DNA of 64,000 bases from Devosia sp. Root436 (GCF_001426345.1 NZ_LMEM01000001.1:745349-809348); one strand, 5' to 3'. Positions 16,946-26,235 are shown, counted from the stretch's first letter. Numbers and translations: made by a program. Notes: generated by a model not told the origin, from the letters alone.

Positions 16946-18019
16946 TTGGCTCAACTGTCACTCCGCGGCATCAAGAAGCGCTTCCGGAATACCGAGGTGC
17001 TGCACGGCATCGACCTCGAAATCGGGGATCGGGAATTCGTGGTGTTCGTGGGGCCGTCCGGCTGCGGCAAGTCGACCCTGTTGCGGTTGATCGCCGGGCT
17101 CGACCCGATGACGGATGGCGAATTCCTGCTCAATGGCCGGCGCATGAACGAAGTGCCGCCATCGCGGCGCGGCATCGCCATGGTGTTCCAGTCCTACGCG
17201 CTCTATCCGCATATGGATGTCTACGAAAACATGGCCTTTGGCGCGCGCCTGATGGGGCTCGACAAGGCCGAGGTGGAGCGGCGCATCGCCGAGACGACGC
17301 GGATGCTGCGGCTGGAGGAATTGCTGCAGCGCAAGCCGCGCGAATTGTCGGGCGGCCAGCGGCAGCGCGTGGCCATCGGCCGGGCGCTGGTGCGCAAGCC
17401 CGAAGTGTTCCTGCTCGACGAGCCGCTTTCCAATCTCGACGCGGCCTTGCGCTCGGAAGTGCGGCTGGAGATTGCCAGGCTGCATCACGATATCGGCGGC
17501 ACCATGATCTATGTCACGCATGACCAGGTCGAGGCCATGACGCTGGCCGACAAGATCGTGGTGATGAATGCCGGGCGCATCGAGCAGGTCGGCTCGCCGC
17601 GCGAACTCTACGAGACGCCGGCCAATACCTTCGTCGCCACCTTTATCGGCTCGCCGCGCATGACGCTGCTCGATGTGACGCGGGATGGCGAGCGGCTGGT
17701 GATGGCGGATGGTGGCAGTATCGCGGTGGGCGCCCTGCCCGCAGGTTCGGCCTTCAGGCTCGGCCTGCGCTCCGATGCAGTCAGGCTGGCCAGGGGCCAG
17801 GGCGACGGCTTTGCCGGGCAGGTCGTCTATACCGAATACCTGGGCGACAATGCCTATGTCTATGTGCGCCTCGCCGACGGCACGCTGCTGGCCGCGCGCA
17901 CCGCCCCCAATGACAGTTTCGCACCCGATGAACCGGTGACCGTCCGCGTCGATCCGGGCTCGGTGCATTTCTTTTCCGCCGAGGATGGCCGGCGGCTGAC
18001 GCAACAAGCGGCAGAATAA
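16946..18019 (+). CDS. Sugar ABC transporter ATP-binding protein, MalK/UgpC type
   Basis: A 357-residue ATPase with Walker A GPSGCGKS (36-43), signature LSGGQRQR, Walker [13 protein letters not shown] and [14 protein letters not shown]-terminal regulatory OB/TOBE-like domain follows, as in MalK and UgpC. The start is most likely TTG at 16946, because AAGGAGG ends four bases upstream; the only longer start would lie inside the operator. It heads the importer operon, so a rare start codon may keep ATPase levels low relative to the binding protein. Confidence 0.93.
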   Translation: MAQLSLRGIKKRFRNTEVLHGIDLEIGDREFVVFVGPSGCGKSTLLRLIAGLDPMTDGEFLLNGRRMNEVPPSRRGIAMVFQSYALYPHMDVYENMAFGARLMGLDKAEVERRIAETTRMLRLEELLQRKPRELSGGQRQRVAIGRALVRKPEVFLLDEPLSNLDAALRSEVRLEIARLHHDIGGTMIYVTHDQVEAMTLADKIVVMNAGRIEQVGSPRELYETPANTFVATFIGSPRMTLLDVTRDGERLVMADGGSIAVGALPAGSAFRLGLRSDAVRLARGQGDGFAGQVVYTEYLGDNAYVYVRLADGTLLAARTAPNDSFAPDEPVTVRVDPGSVHFFSAEDGRRLTQQAAE

Positions 18020-18049
18020 GTCCATGCCAGATAAAAGAGAGGGAGAAAA

Positions 18050-19291
18050 ATGAATACCAATCTCATCCGCATCGGCGCAGCCCTGGGGGCCGTGCTCGTC
18101 GCCGCCCCGGCGCTCGCCCAGGACCTGACATTCTGGAGCTGGCGCCAGGAAGACCGCGCCGCCTATGAACAGTTCATCGATACGTTCGAGGCGGCCAATC
18201 CTGGCATTACGGTGAAGTTCGAGACCTTCGAAGCGGCCAATTACAACACCATCCTGTCGACGGCTTTGGCCGGCGGCGTCGGCCCCGACGTGATGATGGT
18301 GCGCGCCTATGGCGGGCTCGAAAACGTGGCTTCGGCCGGGTATCTCGAGCCGCTCACCACTGAATCGGTGCCGGCGCTGGCCGAGTTTGCGGCCCCGGCC
18401 GTGGCGGCGGAGTCGATGCGCTCGGACGGCAAGATCTATGCCGTGCCGTTTGCCAGCCAGACCCAGTTGGTCATCTACAACAAGGCCATTTTCGACGCCA
18501 ATGGCCTCAGCGAACCGCAGAGCTGGGATGAGCTGGTTGCCGCAAGCCAGACGCTCAAGGATGCCGGCGTGATCCCCTTTGCCAACGGCACCGCGACTGC
18601 CTGGCAGAACGAGACCGTGACCTTCGGGCTCGGTTCCTCGCTGATGGGCAAGGGGTTTTATGACGAGCTGATGGCCGGCACCGCCGACTTTACCGATGCA
18701 CGGTTCACCGACGCCCTGGCTGCGGTCAACGCGGTGGCGCAGGACTACTTCCCCGATGGCTTTATCGGCCTCGACTACCCTTCCGCCCAGCAGTTGTTCA
18801 GCTCGGGCATGGCCGGCATGTTCATCGGCGGCTCCTATGAGATGGCGACGTTCAAGGCGCAGAATCCGGATATCGAGCTGGGCGTGTTCGCCGCGCCGGG
18901 CAAGACCGCCGAGGATGCCAAGCTGGTCGGGCTCTATTTCGACGGCGGCTATGCGGCCAATGCGGCCGGCGCCAACAAGGAAGCCTCGATCAAGTTCCTC
19001 AACTATCTCGCCAGCAAGGAATTCGGCCAGGCCTTCGCCAATACGCTGAGCAATATCTCGACCGTTCCGGGCGTCAGCTTCGACAATCCCCTGCTGGCCG
19101 AGGTCAACGAGCTCAACCAGTCCTCGATCCCCTATCTGATGCTGGCGCATTTCCGCTATGGCGAGCCCTCCGGCTCGGTGCTGATCCAGAGCGAGATGCA
19201 GAAGCTGTTCGCGGGCGAAACCACGCCCGAAGCGATCGGCGAGGCGCTGACCACCGGCCTGGCGGCCTGGTACGAGCCTTTCCAGAACTAA
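18050..19291 (+). CDS. Sugar ABC transporter substrate-binding protein
   Basis: A 413-residue family 1 extracellular binding protein. The signal peptide MNTNLIRIGAALGAVLVAAPALA is cut before QDLTFWSW. The body shows FEAANPGITVKFE and NYNTILSTALAGGVGPDVMM, typical of carbohydrate receptors, and GSYEMATFKAQNPD in the hinge region. A strong AGAGGGAG ribosome site precedes the ATG. A perfect 10-bp stem-loop follows the stop, which often leads to higher binding-protein than permease output. The co-encoded nanE and kinase point to an N-acetylated amino sugar as cargo. Confidence 0.93.
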   Translation: MNTNLIRIGAALGAVLVAAPALAQDLTFWSWRQEDRAAYEQFIDTFEAANPGITVKFETFEAANYNTILSTALAGGVGPDVMMVRAYGGLENVASAGYLEPLTTESVPALAEFAAPAVAAESMRSDGKIYAVPFASQTQLVIYNKAIFDANGLSEPQSWDELVAASQTLKDAGVIPFANGTATAWQNETVTFGLGSSLMGKGFYDELMAGTADFTDARFTDALAAVNAVAQDYFPDGFIGLDYPSAQQLFSSGMAGMFIGGSYEMATFKAQNPDIELGVFAAPGKTAEDAKLVGLYFDGGYAANAAGANKEASIKFLNYLASKEFGQAFANTLSNISTVPGVSFDNPLLAEVNELNQSSIPYLMLAHFRYGEPSGSVLIQSEMQKLFAGETTPEAIGEALTTGLAAWYEPFQN

Positions 19292-19309
19292 GCCTGCCCT
19301 CCCGGCGGC

Positions 19310-19336
19310 ACCCCTCCCCTGTCCCGGGGGAGGGGT
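19310..19336 (+). terminator. Intra-operon stem-loop after the binding-protein gene
   Basis: ACCCCTCCCC (19310-19319) pairs perfectly with GGGGAGGGGT (19327-19336) around a seven-base loop; TATTTC follows. It lies between the binding-protein stop and the first permease gene. It probably acts as a partial terminator or 3' mRNA-stabilising hairpin, lowering permease expression. Confidence 0.65.
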
Positions 19337-19361
19337 ATTTCTCGCGAAGAGAGCGAACCCA

Positions 19362-20282
19362 ATGCCCCACCTTCGGATGACCGGCCGAGGCCTCTGGATC
19401 ACCGCCCTCATCGTGCCGCCGCTGGCGTTCGTGGCGGTGTTCATCGTCTACCCGATCCTGTCGGCCTTCGCCTATGCCTTCTTCGACTGGCAGGGGCTGC
19501 GCCGGGGCGAGTTCGTCGGCTTCGACAATTTCTTCACGGTGCTGTTCGTCGAGCCCTACCGGAGCTGGACCATCAACGCCTTCAGCCACAATATCATGGT
19601 GTTCTTCGCGCTGATGGTGCTGCAGAACGGACTGGGCTTCATCCTGGCCTATGCCTTGTGGCGGGAATTGCCGGGCGCGCGCTTCCATCGCGTGGCCGTG
19701 TTCCTGCCCGTGGTGCTGTCCACCATCATCGTGGCCTATCTGTTCAAGCTGTTCCTGCATCCGCTGTTCGGGGTGGTCAATGTCAGCCTCAAGGGCATCG
19801 GGCTCGGCTGGCTGGCCCAGCCGTGGCTGGGGCAGAGCGACACGGCGCTATGGTCGCTGATCGCCGCGCAATCCTGGCATATGGTGGGGTTTCCGACCCT
19901 GGTATTCCTGGCCGGCATGCAGCGCATTCCGGGGGAAATCCTCGACGCGGTACGTATGGAAACCCAGAGCGAATGGGTCAAAATCTCCAGGATCGTCTGG
20001 CCGCTCGTGGCGCCCAGCGCCACCATCGTCTTCACGCTGCTGTTCGTGGGGGCGTTCAACTGGTTCGAGCTGCCCTATATCATGGCCGGGCTCGATGGCT
20101 CGCCATTCGGCTCGACTGACGTGCTGGGGCTCTATTTCTACCGCACCGCCTTTGGCAACGTCTCGTCCGGCCAGCAGGATTTCGGCCTCGGCAGCGCGCT
20201 GGCTGTGCTGATCTTCGTGTTCATCGCCCTCATCGCCGGCATCATCACGGTGCGGCTGCGCGCCAGGGAGATCCAGCTGTGA
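19362..20282 (+). CDS. Sugar ABC transporter permease, MalF/UgpA type
   Basis: A 306-residue permease with about six membrane helices, starting MPHLRMTGRGLWITALIVPPLAFVAVF-like. The segment FAYAFFDWQGLRRGEFVGFDNF is the typical loop after helix 1 in this family, and the EAA loop appears at EILDAVRMETQSEWVKISRIVWP. The stop overlaps the GTG start of the second permease by four bases (GTGA). Confidence 0.92.
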   Translation: MPHLRMTGRGLWITALIVPPLAFVAVFIVYPILSAFAYAFFDWQGLRRGEFVGFDNFFTVLFVEPYRSWTINAFSHNIMVFFALMVLQNGLGFILAYALWRELPGARFHRVAVFLPVVLSTIIVAYLFKLFLHPLFGVVNVSLKGIGLGWLAQPWLGQSDTALWSLIAAQSWHMVGFPTLVFLAGMQRIPGEILDAVRMETQSEWVKISRIVWPLVAPSATIVFTLLFVGAFNWFELPYIMAGLDGSPFGSTDVLGLYFYRTAFGNVSSGQQDFGLGSALAVLIFVFIALIAGIITVRLRAREIQL

Positions 20283-21142
20283 GCGCCGCCGGCACAATCG
20301 ACTATGATCGCCGGGGACTGCTCGGCACGCTGGGCCGGGACGGGCTGCTGCAGATCATCCTCATCGCCAACACCATCCTGATGCTGGCGCCCATCGTCAT
20401 CATGGTATTCTCGGCGTTCAAGACGACGCCGCAAATCTTCCAGTCGCCGTTTGGGATTCCCGATTTCGGCCAGGTGGCGAACTTCGCCAAAATCTGGACG
20501 CAGACCAATTTCCTGCGCTACCTGTTGAACTCGTTCTTCGTCACCGGCGCCTCGATGGTGCTGATCCTGACGCTGGGCACCATGGCCGCCTATGCCATCG
20601 GGCGCTACCAGTTCAGCGGGGCGAGCTTCATCCTGATGTTCTTCCTCGCCGGGCTGACGCTGCCGCTCAAGCTGGCCATCATCCCGCTGTTCATGCTGAT
20701 GCGGGATCTGTCCATCCTCAACAATCAGCTGTCGCTGATCTTTGTCTATACGGCGATGGGCCTGCCGACGACGGTCTTCATCATGACCGGCTTCATCCGC
20801 ACGCTGCCCAGCGAGCTGGAAGATGCGGCGCGGATGGATGGCGCCAGCGAAGCGCGCATCATGTGGTCGATCATGCTGCCGCTGGTGCGGCCGGCCATGG
20901 TGATTGCCGGCATCCAGAACGTGGTGCCAATCTGGAACGATTTCTTCTTCCCGCTGGTCTTCATCCAGAACGACGACCTCAAGACCCTGCCCCAGGGCCT
21001 CACCACCTTCATGGGGGAATATACCACCGACTGGGGCGTGCTGTTCTCGGGGCTGACGCTGTCGGCCGCGCCCATCGTGGTGCTGTATATCGTGCTGTCG
21101 CGGCAGTTCATCGCCGGCATGACATCGGGAGCGGTGAAATGA
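20279..21142 (+). CDS. Sugar ABC transporter permease, MalG/UgpE type
   Basis: A 287-residue permease starting at a GTG that overlaps the previous stop. It has the MalG layout: helix 1 at IILIANTILMLAPIVIMVFSAFK, and the EAA loop in LPSELEDAARMDGASEARIMWSIMLP, the best-conserved block of the family. The end of the gene overlaps nanE by four bases (ATGA), so importer and epimerase are translationally coupled. Confidence 0.93.
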   Translation: MSAAGTIDYDRRGLLGTLGRDGLLQIILIANTILMLAPIVIMVFSAFKTTPQIFQSPFGIPDFGQVANFAKIWTQTNFLRYLLNSFFVTGASMVLILTLGTMAAYAIGRYQFSGASFILMFFLAGLTLPLKLAIIPLFMLMRDLSILNNQLSLIFVYTAMGLPTTVFIMTGFIRTLPSELEDAARMDGASEARIMWSIMLPLVRPAMVIAGIQNVVPIWNDFFFPLVFIQNDDLKTLPQGLTTFMGEYTTDWGVLFSGLTLSAAPIVVLYIVLSRQFIAGMTSGAVK

Positions 21143-21804
21143 AGCTGACGCGCGGCCTCATCGTTTCCTGCCAGGCGCGGGCCGACAATCCGCTGCACGG
21201 CCCCCAATTCATGGGCGCCATGGCGCTGGCGGCGCGTGACGGCGGGGCGGTGGCCATTCGCGCCAACGGCCCGGAGGACATTGTTGCGGTCCGGGCGGCG
21301 GGCCTGCCGGTCATCGGCATCCACAAGGTGTTTTCCGACCGCTACCCGGTCTATATTACGCCCCACTTCGCCGCCGCCGCGGCAATCGTCGCGGCCGGCG
21401 CGACCATCGTGGCGCTCGATTGCACCAATCGCCCACGCGACGGGGAGGCCCCTGCCGTGCTGGTGCGCCGCATTCGCGAAGAACTGGGCGCCGAGGTCTT
21501 TGCCGATATCTCCACGGTTGACGAAGGGCTGGCCGCCGCCGATCTTGGCGCAACCTATGTGGCGACGACGCTTTCGGGCTATACCGAGGCCACCCAACCC
21601 AAACCCGCGGAGCCGGACCTGGCCTTGCTCGAAACGCTCGCTGCGCGGCTGTCCGTGCCGGTTGTCGCCGAAGGCCGCTATAACACGCCGGCTCTGGTGC
21701 GGCGGGGTTTCGAGGCCGGGGCGCATGCCGTGGTCGTCGGCACGATGATCACCAATCCGCGCGAAATCACCCGCCTGTTCGTGGGTGAAGGCGTGCCCCG
21801 TTGA
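21139..21804 (+). CDS. nanE: N-acetylmannosamine-6-phosphate 2-epimerase
   Basis: NanE interconverts ManNAc-6-P and GlcNAc-6-P. The 221-residue TIM-barrel protein starts MKLTRGLIVSCQARADNPLHGP, the family N-terminal signature, with GIHKVFSDRYPVYITPHF and AGATIVALDCTNRPR as further blocks, and EGRYNTPALVRRGFEAGAHAVVVGT near the end. It is coupled to the permease and kinase genes. No sialic acid lyase is present, so the source of ManNAc-6-P would be an imported sugar phosphorylated by the neighbouring kinase. Confidence 0.94.
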   Translation: MKLTRGLIVSCQARADNPLHGPQFMGAMALAARDGGAVAIRANGPEDIVAVRAAGLPVIGIHKVFSDRYPVYITPHFAAAAAIVAAGATIVALDCTNRPRDGEAPAVLVRRIREELGAEVFADISTVDEGLAAADLGATYVATTLSGYTEATQPKPAEPDLALLETLAARLSVPVVAEGRYNTPALVRRGFEAGAHAVVVGTMITNPREITRLFVGEGVPR

Positions 21805-22745
21805 GGGTGACCGCGCAACTGGGAATCGATGTGGGCGGGACGGCCAGCCGCTGGGTGGCCTGTGACGGCCAGGGCACCATCCTGGCCCGCGGCAAGGCGG
21901 CGGGGGCGACCGCCCATGTGTTCAACCCTGCGGAGAAAGAGCGGCTGCTGGCGGCACTGGCCAGTATCGCGGGAGCGCTTGATGAGGCGGGCCTGGCCGC
22001 GGGCAGTATCGTGGCGGGGCTGACCGGCTATGGGGCCGCCGTAGCCGGCGATATCGAAGCCCTGCTCGGCCAGGTATTCGGCACCGCGGCGGACGATATC
22101 GTCGTCACCGACGATATCGTGCTGGCCTATATGGCCAATTTCGCTCCCGGCGAGGGCCACCTGGTATCGGCCGGAACCGGATCGATCGGGCTCCATATCG
22201 GCGAGGGCGGCGACTATGTGCGCGTCGGCGGGCGCGGCATTCTCATCGACGATGCCGGCTCGGGAAGCTGGATCGCGTTGCGGGCGCTGGACCTTGTCTA
22301 TCGCGCGCTCGACCATTCCGGCTCGTTCGCCGCCGTGGCCGGGCTGGCGCAGCAGCTGTTCGCGGAAATCGGCGGCGATGCGTGGCACGACACCCGCCAG
22401 TTCATCTATGCCGGCGACCGGGGCCGCATCGGCTCGCTCGCCGTGGCCGTGGCGCGCGCCGCCGAGGCGGGAGACGCCGTCGCGGTCTCCATCCTGCGCG
22501 AGGCCGGCGCCGAACTGGCAGAGCTGGCCAAGGCACTGATCGCCCGCGCCGGCAGCCGGCCAATCGGGTTCACGGGCGGGGTGCTTGCCCTGCACCCGCT
22601 GATCGTCGAGGCGATAAGGGAACACCTAGCCGGCCACGATGTCCGCCTGGTTGGGGCAGATGCCGCCCTTGCCGCGGCACGGCTCCAGACTGTCGGAAAT
22701 GCAGGCTGGCGCCAGATTCTGGCTGCACGATCATCGATCGCCTGA
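21801..22745 (+). CDS. BadF/BadG/BcrA-family ATPase, probable N-acetylhexosamine kinase
   Basis: A 314-residue ASKHA-fold kinase of the BadF/N-acetylglucosamine kinase family. The phosphate-binding turn is GIDVGGTASRW near the N-terminus, with LVSAGTGSIGLHIG and DDAGSGSWIALRAL further on. Start choice is between TTG at 21801, overlapping the nanE stop, and GTG at 21807; coupling favours the first. It would phosphorylate imported amino sugar or the GlcNAc released by NagZ, giving the 6-phosphate used with NanE. The exact sugar is inferred. Confidence 0.86.
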   Translation: MRVTAQLGIDVGGTASRWVACDGQGTILARGKAAGATAHVFNPAEKERLLAALASIAGALDEAGLAAGSIVAGLTGYGAAVAGDIEALLGQVFGTAADDIVVTDDIVLAYMANFAPGEGHLVSAGTGSIGLHIGEGGDYVRVGGRGILIDDAGSGSWIALRALDLVYRALDHSGSFAAVAGLAQQLFAEIGGDAWHDTRQFIYAGDRGRIGSLAVAVARAAEAGDAVAVSILREAGAELAELAKALIARAGSRPIGFTGGVLALHPLIVEAIREHLAGHDVRLVGADAALAAARLQTVGNAGWRQILAARSSIA

Positions 22746-22765
22746 TCTTCGCGAGTATTGGGGAA

Positions 22766-22858
22766 TGGCGGAGAGGATGGGATTCGAACCCACGAGACAG
22801 TTCATCACCATCTGCGCCCTTAGCAGGGGCGTGCCTTCGACCACTCGGCCACCTCTCC
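22766..22858 (-). tRNA. tRNA-Ser (anticodon GCT)
   Basis: On the minus strand the sequence starts GGAGAGGTGGCCGAGTGG and ends with a perfectly paired acceptor stem, TCTCC plus discriminator G and an encoded CCA (22766-22768). The anticodon loop is CTGCTAA, so the anticodon is GCT, reading AGC/AGU serine codons. A long variable arm follows, as expected for tRNA-Ser, and the T-arm has GGTTCGAATCC. Length is 93 bases with CCA. Confidence 0.97.
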
Positions 22859-23026
22859 GGCAGGGGGTGGATAGCGGGCGGGGGGTGGGATGGCAAGCGG
22901 TTTTTGGCGCGGCGCGGGTTGCGGCGCGATTGTTGCGGTATTTGCTTTATGGCCGCCATGAATGGCGGCTAAAGCCGTGTCGCGACCTTTCAGATTCGCT
23001 CAAAACGCTTTAGCTCTTGACGTTGC

Positions 23027-23075
23027 GCATGTCTTTGTCCCGAAACCGGTGCCCACTTTGGGGAGACATGCTCTA
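23027..23075. repeat. Interspersed palindromic repeat (GCATGTCT...AGACATGC)
   Basis: GCATGTCT (23027-23034) and AGACATGC (23064-23071) form an 8-bp inverted repeat around TTGTCCCGAAACCGG and CCCACTTTGGGG. This layout resembles a short repeat widespread in intergenic DNA of Hyphomicrobiales. It occupies the 269-bp gap between tRNA-Ser and the DUF2147 gene; nothing coding is seen there. Confidence 0.65.
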
Positions 23076-23127
23076 GATCGTGTGGCGCGGCGAATCGCGA
23101 TTGGTGCTCGGGCGGCGGGTGGAACGC

Positions 23128-23652
23128 ATGGCAAACGGCGGCTTGAGGCTTTGGGTCGGGACGGGCGTGATGCTGGCCGGCATGGCGGGTGCGTGGGCCC
23201 AGGAGCCCTTTGTGCCCGCCCCCAACCGCGTGCTCGACCCGATCGAAGGCAACTGGCAGACGCTTGAACTGTCGGAAATCACCATCGCGCTGTGCCTCGA
23301 CGGCTTTTGCGGGACACTGAGCAAGATCGTGGTGCCGCGCGAGGGGCTGACGGAAGAAGAATATGCCGCTGCGCTGGCAATGCCGCCCGAAAGCTATACC
23401 GATATCCGCAACCCCGACCCCACCTTGCGCGGCCGGCCGATGCTGGGGCTGCAGATATTGACGTTGCTGCCCAGCGCCAAGCCCAATGTCTATGATGGGG
23501 AAATCTACAATCCCGAGGACGGCAATACCTATTCGGGCTATGTCGAAATGCTGGGGCCCGACCTGATCCGGCTCAATGGCTGTGTGCTCTATAACATCAT
23601 CTGTCAGGGGCAGGACTGGGTCCGGGTGATCCCCGTGGTCGAGGGACAGTAG
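23128..23652 (+). CDS. DUF2147 family secreted protein
   Basis: A 174-residue protein with a signal peptide, MANGGLRLWVGTGVMLAGMAGAWA, before QEPF. I chose the ATG at 23128 over an upstream in-frame start because it begins the signal sequence. The mature part fits DUF2147: IEGNWQTLE, ALCLDGFCGTLSKIV, LRGRPMLGLQIL, GEIYNPEDGNTYSG and LNGCVLYNIICQGQDWVRV, with paired cysteines. The family is predicted to be an exported lipocalin-like barrel; its biochemical role is unknown. Confidence 0.87.
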   Translation: MANGGLRLWVGTGVMLAGMAGAWAQEPFVPAPNRVLDPIEGNWQTLELSEITIALCLDGFCGTLSKIVVPREGLTEEEYAAALAMPPESYTDIRNPDPTLRGRPMLGLQILTLLPSAKPNVYDGEIYNPEDGNTYSGYVEMLGPDLIRLNGCVLYNIICQGQDWVRVIPVVEGQ

Positions 23653-23689
23653 GCCGGTGCTCGTGGCACCCCCACCCTCATTCCCTCCC

Positions 23690-23880
23690 CCTGTCAGACA
23701 GGGCCATCGCCCTGTTGCAACAGTCCCACCGAGCGTGGGCTCCCTCTCCCCTGAGGGGAGAGGGTGGGGCGAGGGGTTCAGTGCTGGTGAAATGCACGGT
23801 GCCCGACGTAGCGCTGAACCCCTCACCCGACCCTTCGGGTCGACCTCTCCCCTCAGGGGAGAGGTGACTCCGTACCCACT
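23690..23880. repeat. Pyrimidine-rich palindromic intergenic repeat, second long copy
   Basis: This copy closely parallels that at 11280-11430: CCCTCTCCCCTGAGGGGAG, GGGGTTCAG with CTGAACCCCTC as inner arms, then CCCGACCCTTCGGGTCGACC and CCTCTCCCCTCAGGGGAGAGG. The linker between inner arms differs completely between the two copies. It lies between the convergent DUF2147 and GST genes and may terminate both. Confidence 0.75.
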
Positions 23881-23929
23881 CGATATGCGATAGCCCTGCC
23901 ACGGCGGGCGGGGCGGCGGTCGTCCGGTC

Positions 23930-24628
23930 TCAGCGCTGGTTGAACAGGACCTTTTGGGCGTCCTTGTCCTTGGAGAGGTCGGCCGAGGGGGTGTCCTTGC
24001 CCCAGGCGAGGCCGCTGGCGACGGCGGGGCGCGCGGCGAGGCGATCGAGCCAGGCCTTTACATTGGGGAAATCGGCGATGTCCTGGCCCTGGCGTTGCCA
24101 GCCCTGGGCCCAGCCGATGGAGGCGATATCGGCGATGGAATAATCGCCGGCGACATAGTCGCGGCCTTCAAGCTGCTTGTCGAGAACGCCATAGAGGCGG
24201 TGGGTTTCATCGATATAGCGCTTGGTCGCATAGGGGATGCGCTCGGGGGCGTAGATGGCGAAATGGTGGTTCTGGCCGAGCATGGGGCCGAAGCCGCCGA
24301 CCTGCCAGAACAGCCATTCATCGACCTTGACCTGCTGGCGCGGATCGGTGGGGTAGAACTGGCCGAATTTCAGGCCGAGATATTTGAGGATGGCGCCGGA
24401 TTCGAAGATGGAGATCGGCGCGCCGCCAGGCCCCTCGGGGTCGACGATGGCGGGAATCTTGTTGTTGGGCGAAATGGCGAGGAATTCGGGCTTGAACTGG
24501 TCGCCCTTGCCGATATCGACGCGGTGATAAATCCACGGAACGCCAAGCTCTTCGAGCATGATATGGACTTTCTGCCCGTTTGGGGTGGGCAGGGAATAGG
24601 CCTCGATCGGCTTGGTCTGGATGGTCAT
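23930..24628 (-). CDS. Glutathione S-transferase, YghU/Ure2p-like nu class
   Basis: A 232-residue GST. The N-terminal thioredoxin-like domain has YSLPTPNGQKVHIMLEELGVPW and NNKIPAIVDPEGP, then FESGAILKYLG; the C-terminal helical domain has RDYVAGDYSIADIASIGW. The TPNGQKV context at the active site matches the bacterial YghU/YfcG group, which acts mainly as disulfide-bond oxidoreductases with glutathione. The ATG at 24628 was chosen because GGAA precedes it; an ATG four codons upstream lacks a ribosome site. Confidence 0.9.
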   Translation of the reverse strand: MTIQTKPIEAYSLPTPNGQKVHIMLEELGVPWIYHRVDIGKGDQFKPEFLAISPNNKIPAIVDPEGPGGAPISIFESGAILKYLGLKFGQFYPTDPRQQVKVDEWLFWQVGGFGPMLGQNHHFAIYAPERIPYATKRYIDETHRLYGVLDKQLEGRDYVAGDYSIADIASIGWAQGWQRQGQDIADFPNVKAWLDRLAARPAVASGLAWGKDTPSADLSKDKDAQKVLFNQR

Positions 24629-24728
24629 TGCCGGTTCCATTGGTGTTGATGCTGCACCATATATCGGCGTTTTACGATGCAAGGCAAGGCGACTTGCGGT
24701 CGCCCTGCCCCGCCGTTGGCCGTCACGG

Positions 24729-25169
24729 TCAGGCCCGCCGCAGGATCATCTGCGGATTGCCGTTGCCGCGCATGGCGCTGGAAATGCCGTGGACATCCAC
24801 GGTGGACACCACGCGATGGCGCAGGGCCGCGAACATGAAGGTCGGCGTGACATTGACCGGTTTATCGAACTGGATGGTCACGGTGTAGCTCTGCATGTTG
24901 CCCAGGAGCTGGACGCCAATAAGCATGCCGGCGAAGGGCTGATCGAGATAGAGGCCCTTGACGCGCTGACCGACCTGCCATGGCGAGGCGACGCGATCGG
25001 GCAAGGCGGCGCGGGCGGTGTTCCAGTCGCGGTAGCCATGCGTGCGGGCAACCTGTTCGAGGGCAGCGCCATGCGACAGGGTTTCGCCGGCCCGTTCGCG
25101 CTCGGCGCGGAGCGCCTTGGCTTCCGATTTCAGGGTCTGGGCGGATGGGGTATCGAGCGAAAACGACAT
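24729..25169 (-). CDS. Small conserved protein of the glyoxalase-like superfamily (uncharacterised)
   Basis: A 146-residue soluble protein starting MSFSLDTPSAQTLKSEAKALR, with GAGAGGACC upstream of the ATG. The block EQVARTHGYRDWNTARAAL near residue 45 is found in alphaproteobacterial proteins usually labelled glyoxalase superfamily. The second half is beta-rich (VGQRVKGLYLDQPFAGMLIGVQ). I do not see metal-binding residues that would support lyase activity, so the function is open. It stands alone downstream of a 278-bp gap in which I see no gene. Confidence 0.75.
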   Translation of the reverse strand: MSFSLDTPSAQTLKSEAKALRAERERAGETLSHGAALEQVARTHGYRDWNTARAALPDRVASPWQVGQRVKGLYLDQPFAGMLIGVQLLGNMQSYTVTIQFDKPVNVTPTFMFAALRHRVVSTVDVHGISSAMRGNGNPQMILRRA

Positions 25170-25447
25170 GATAGGTCCTCTCATTGCATGAGGCGACTGT
25201 TCCATGGGGGCTCGCATTGCCATGAGGCGCCTTGCAAAGATGAACCGGAGTTCGTGTCCTGCTCGGAGACTGGACTTCACCATCGGAATTGCTTCCGGCG
25301 AGCGGCGGGTGCCAGCGACCTGAGCGGGATATGCGCGCGGAGGGTGGTTTTGTCAACGGCATGGCGGGTATGCGATCAATCCCGGTGATGGGGCGATCAG
25401 CGATTTGTGTTGGGCGGGCCGGACCGTTCGGGCTATGCGGGGATATC

Positions 25448-26233
25448 GTGGTTGGGGAAACCGAAGTGGTCGAAACCATATTCCTGCTGATTGCCGGCCT
25501 GCTGGGCGGGGCGGTGAATTCGCTGGCGGGCGGTGGCTCGTTCATCGTATTTCCGGCGCTGCTGTTCGTCGGCATACCGCCGGTGATCGCCAATGCGTCG
25601 AACACCTATGCCGCCCTGCCCGGCTATGCGAGCGGGGCCTTGGGCTATTGGCATGCCATGGCTCCATACAAGGACCGGCTGGTGCTCTATGGCGTGGTGG
25701 CGGCTTTGTTCGGCTATGTTGGCGCGGAACTGCTGCTGGTGGTGTCGGATGAATTGTTCGACCTGGTCGTGCCGTGGCTGATGGCCTTCGCGGTGCTGCT
25801 GTTCGTCTTCGGCAACCAGATCAACGGCTTTGTCGCGGCCAGAAGTGGTGGCGGGCGCGGCATGAAGGTGCTGGGCGCCATGCTGCTGATGGTGTGCCTG
25901 GCCGGGGTCTGCGTCTATGGCGGGTTCTTCAATGCCGGCCTGGGCATATTGCTGCTGGCCTTTCTCGCCACGGCGGGGTTGAGTGATATCCATGCGATGA
26001 ACGGGCTCAAGCTCTGGGTGTCGAGCATCGTGGCGCTGGTGGCGGTGGCGCGGTTTGCGGTGAGCGGGTCGATCGACTGGTATCATGGGTCCATCGCGCT
26101 GGTGGGGGTGACCGTGGGGGGGTATCTCGCGGCGAAGAACGCCCATCGAATCCCGACGCAATGGATACGAGTGGCGGTGATTGTATATGGGGTCGTCATG
26201 ACCGGGTATTTCTTCTGGGGCGCCTATCTCTGA
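25448..26233 (+). CDS. TSUP (TauE/SafE) family membrane permease
   Basis: A 261-residue integral membrane protein with about eight hydrophobic segments, starting IFLLIAGLLGGAVNSLAGGGSF, the family signature in which GG..N..AGGG is conserved, and with a second related motif VCLAGVCVYGGFFNAGLGILLL halfway. TSUP proteins export sulfite, sulfoacetate or similar organic anions. The start is probably GTG at 25448 or 25466; the latter has GGGGAAA seven bases upstream. No sulfur genes are nearby. Confidence 0.85.
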   Translation: MVGETEVVETIFLLIAGLLGGAVNSLAGGGSFIVFPALLFVGIPPVIANASNTYAALPGYASGALGYWHAMAPYKDRLVLYGVVAALFGYVGAELLLVVSDELFDLVVPWLMAFAVLLFVFGNQINGFVAARSGGGRGMKVLGAMLLMVCLAGVCVYGGFFNAGLGILLLAFLATAGLSDIHAMNGLKLWVSSIVALVAVARFAVSGSIDWYHGSIALVGVTVGGYLAAKNAHRIPTQWIRVAVIVYGVVMTGYFFWGAYL

Positions 26234-26235
26234 GC

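Noticed and set aside
16958..19444. An 828-codon open frame on the minus strand across the sugar importer.
   Set aside because: It spans several well-supported plus-strand genes and has shadow-type composition.
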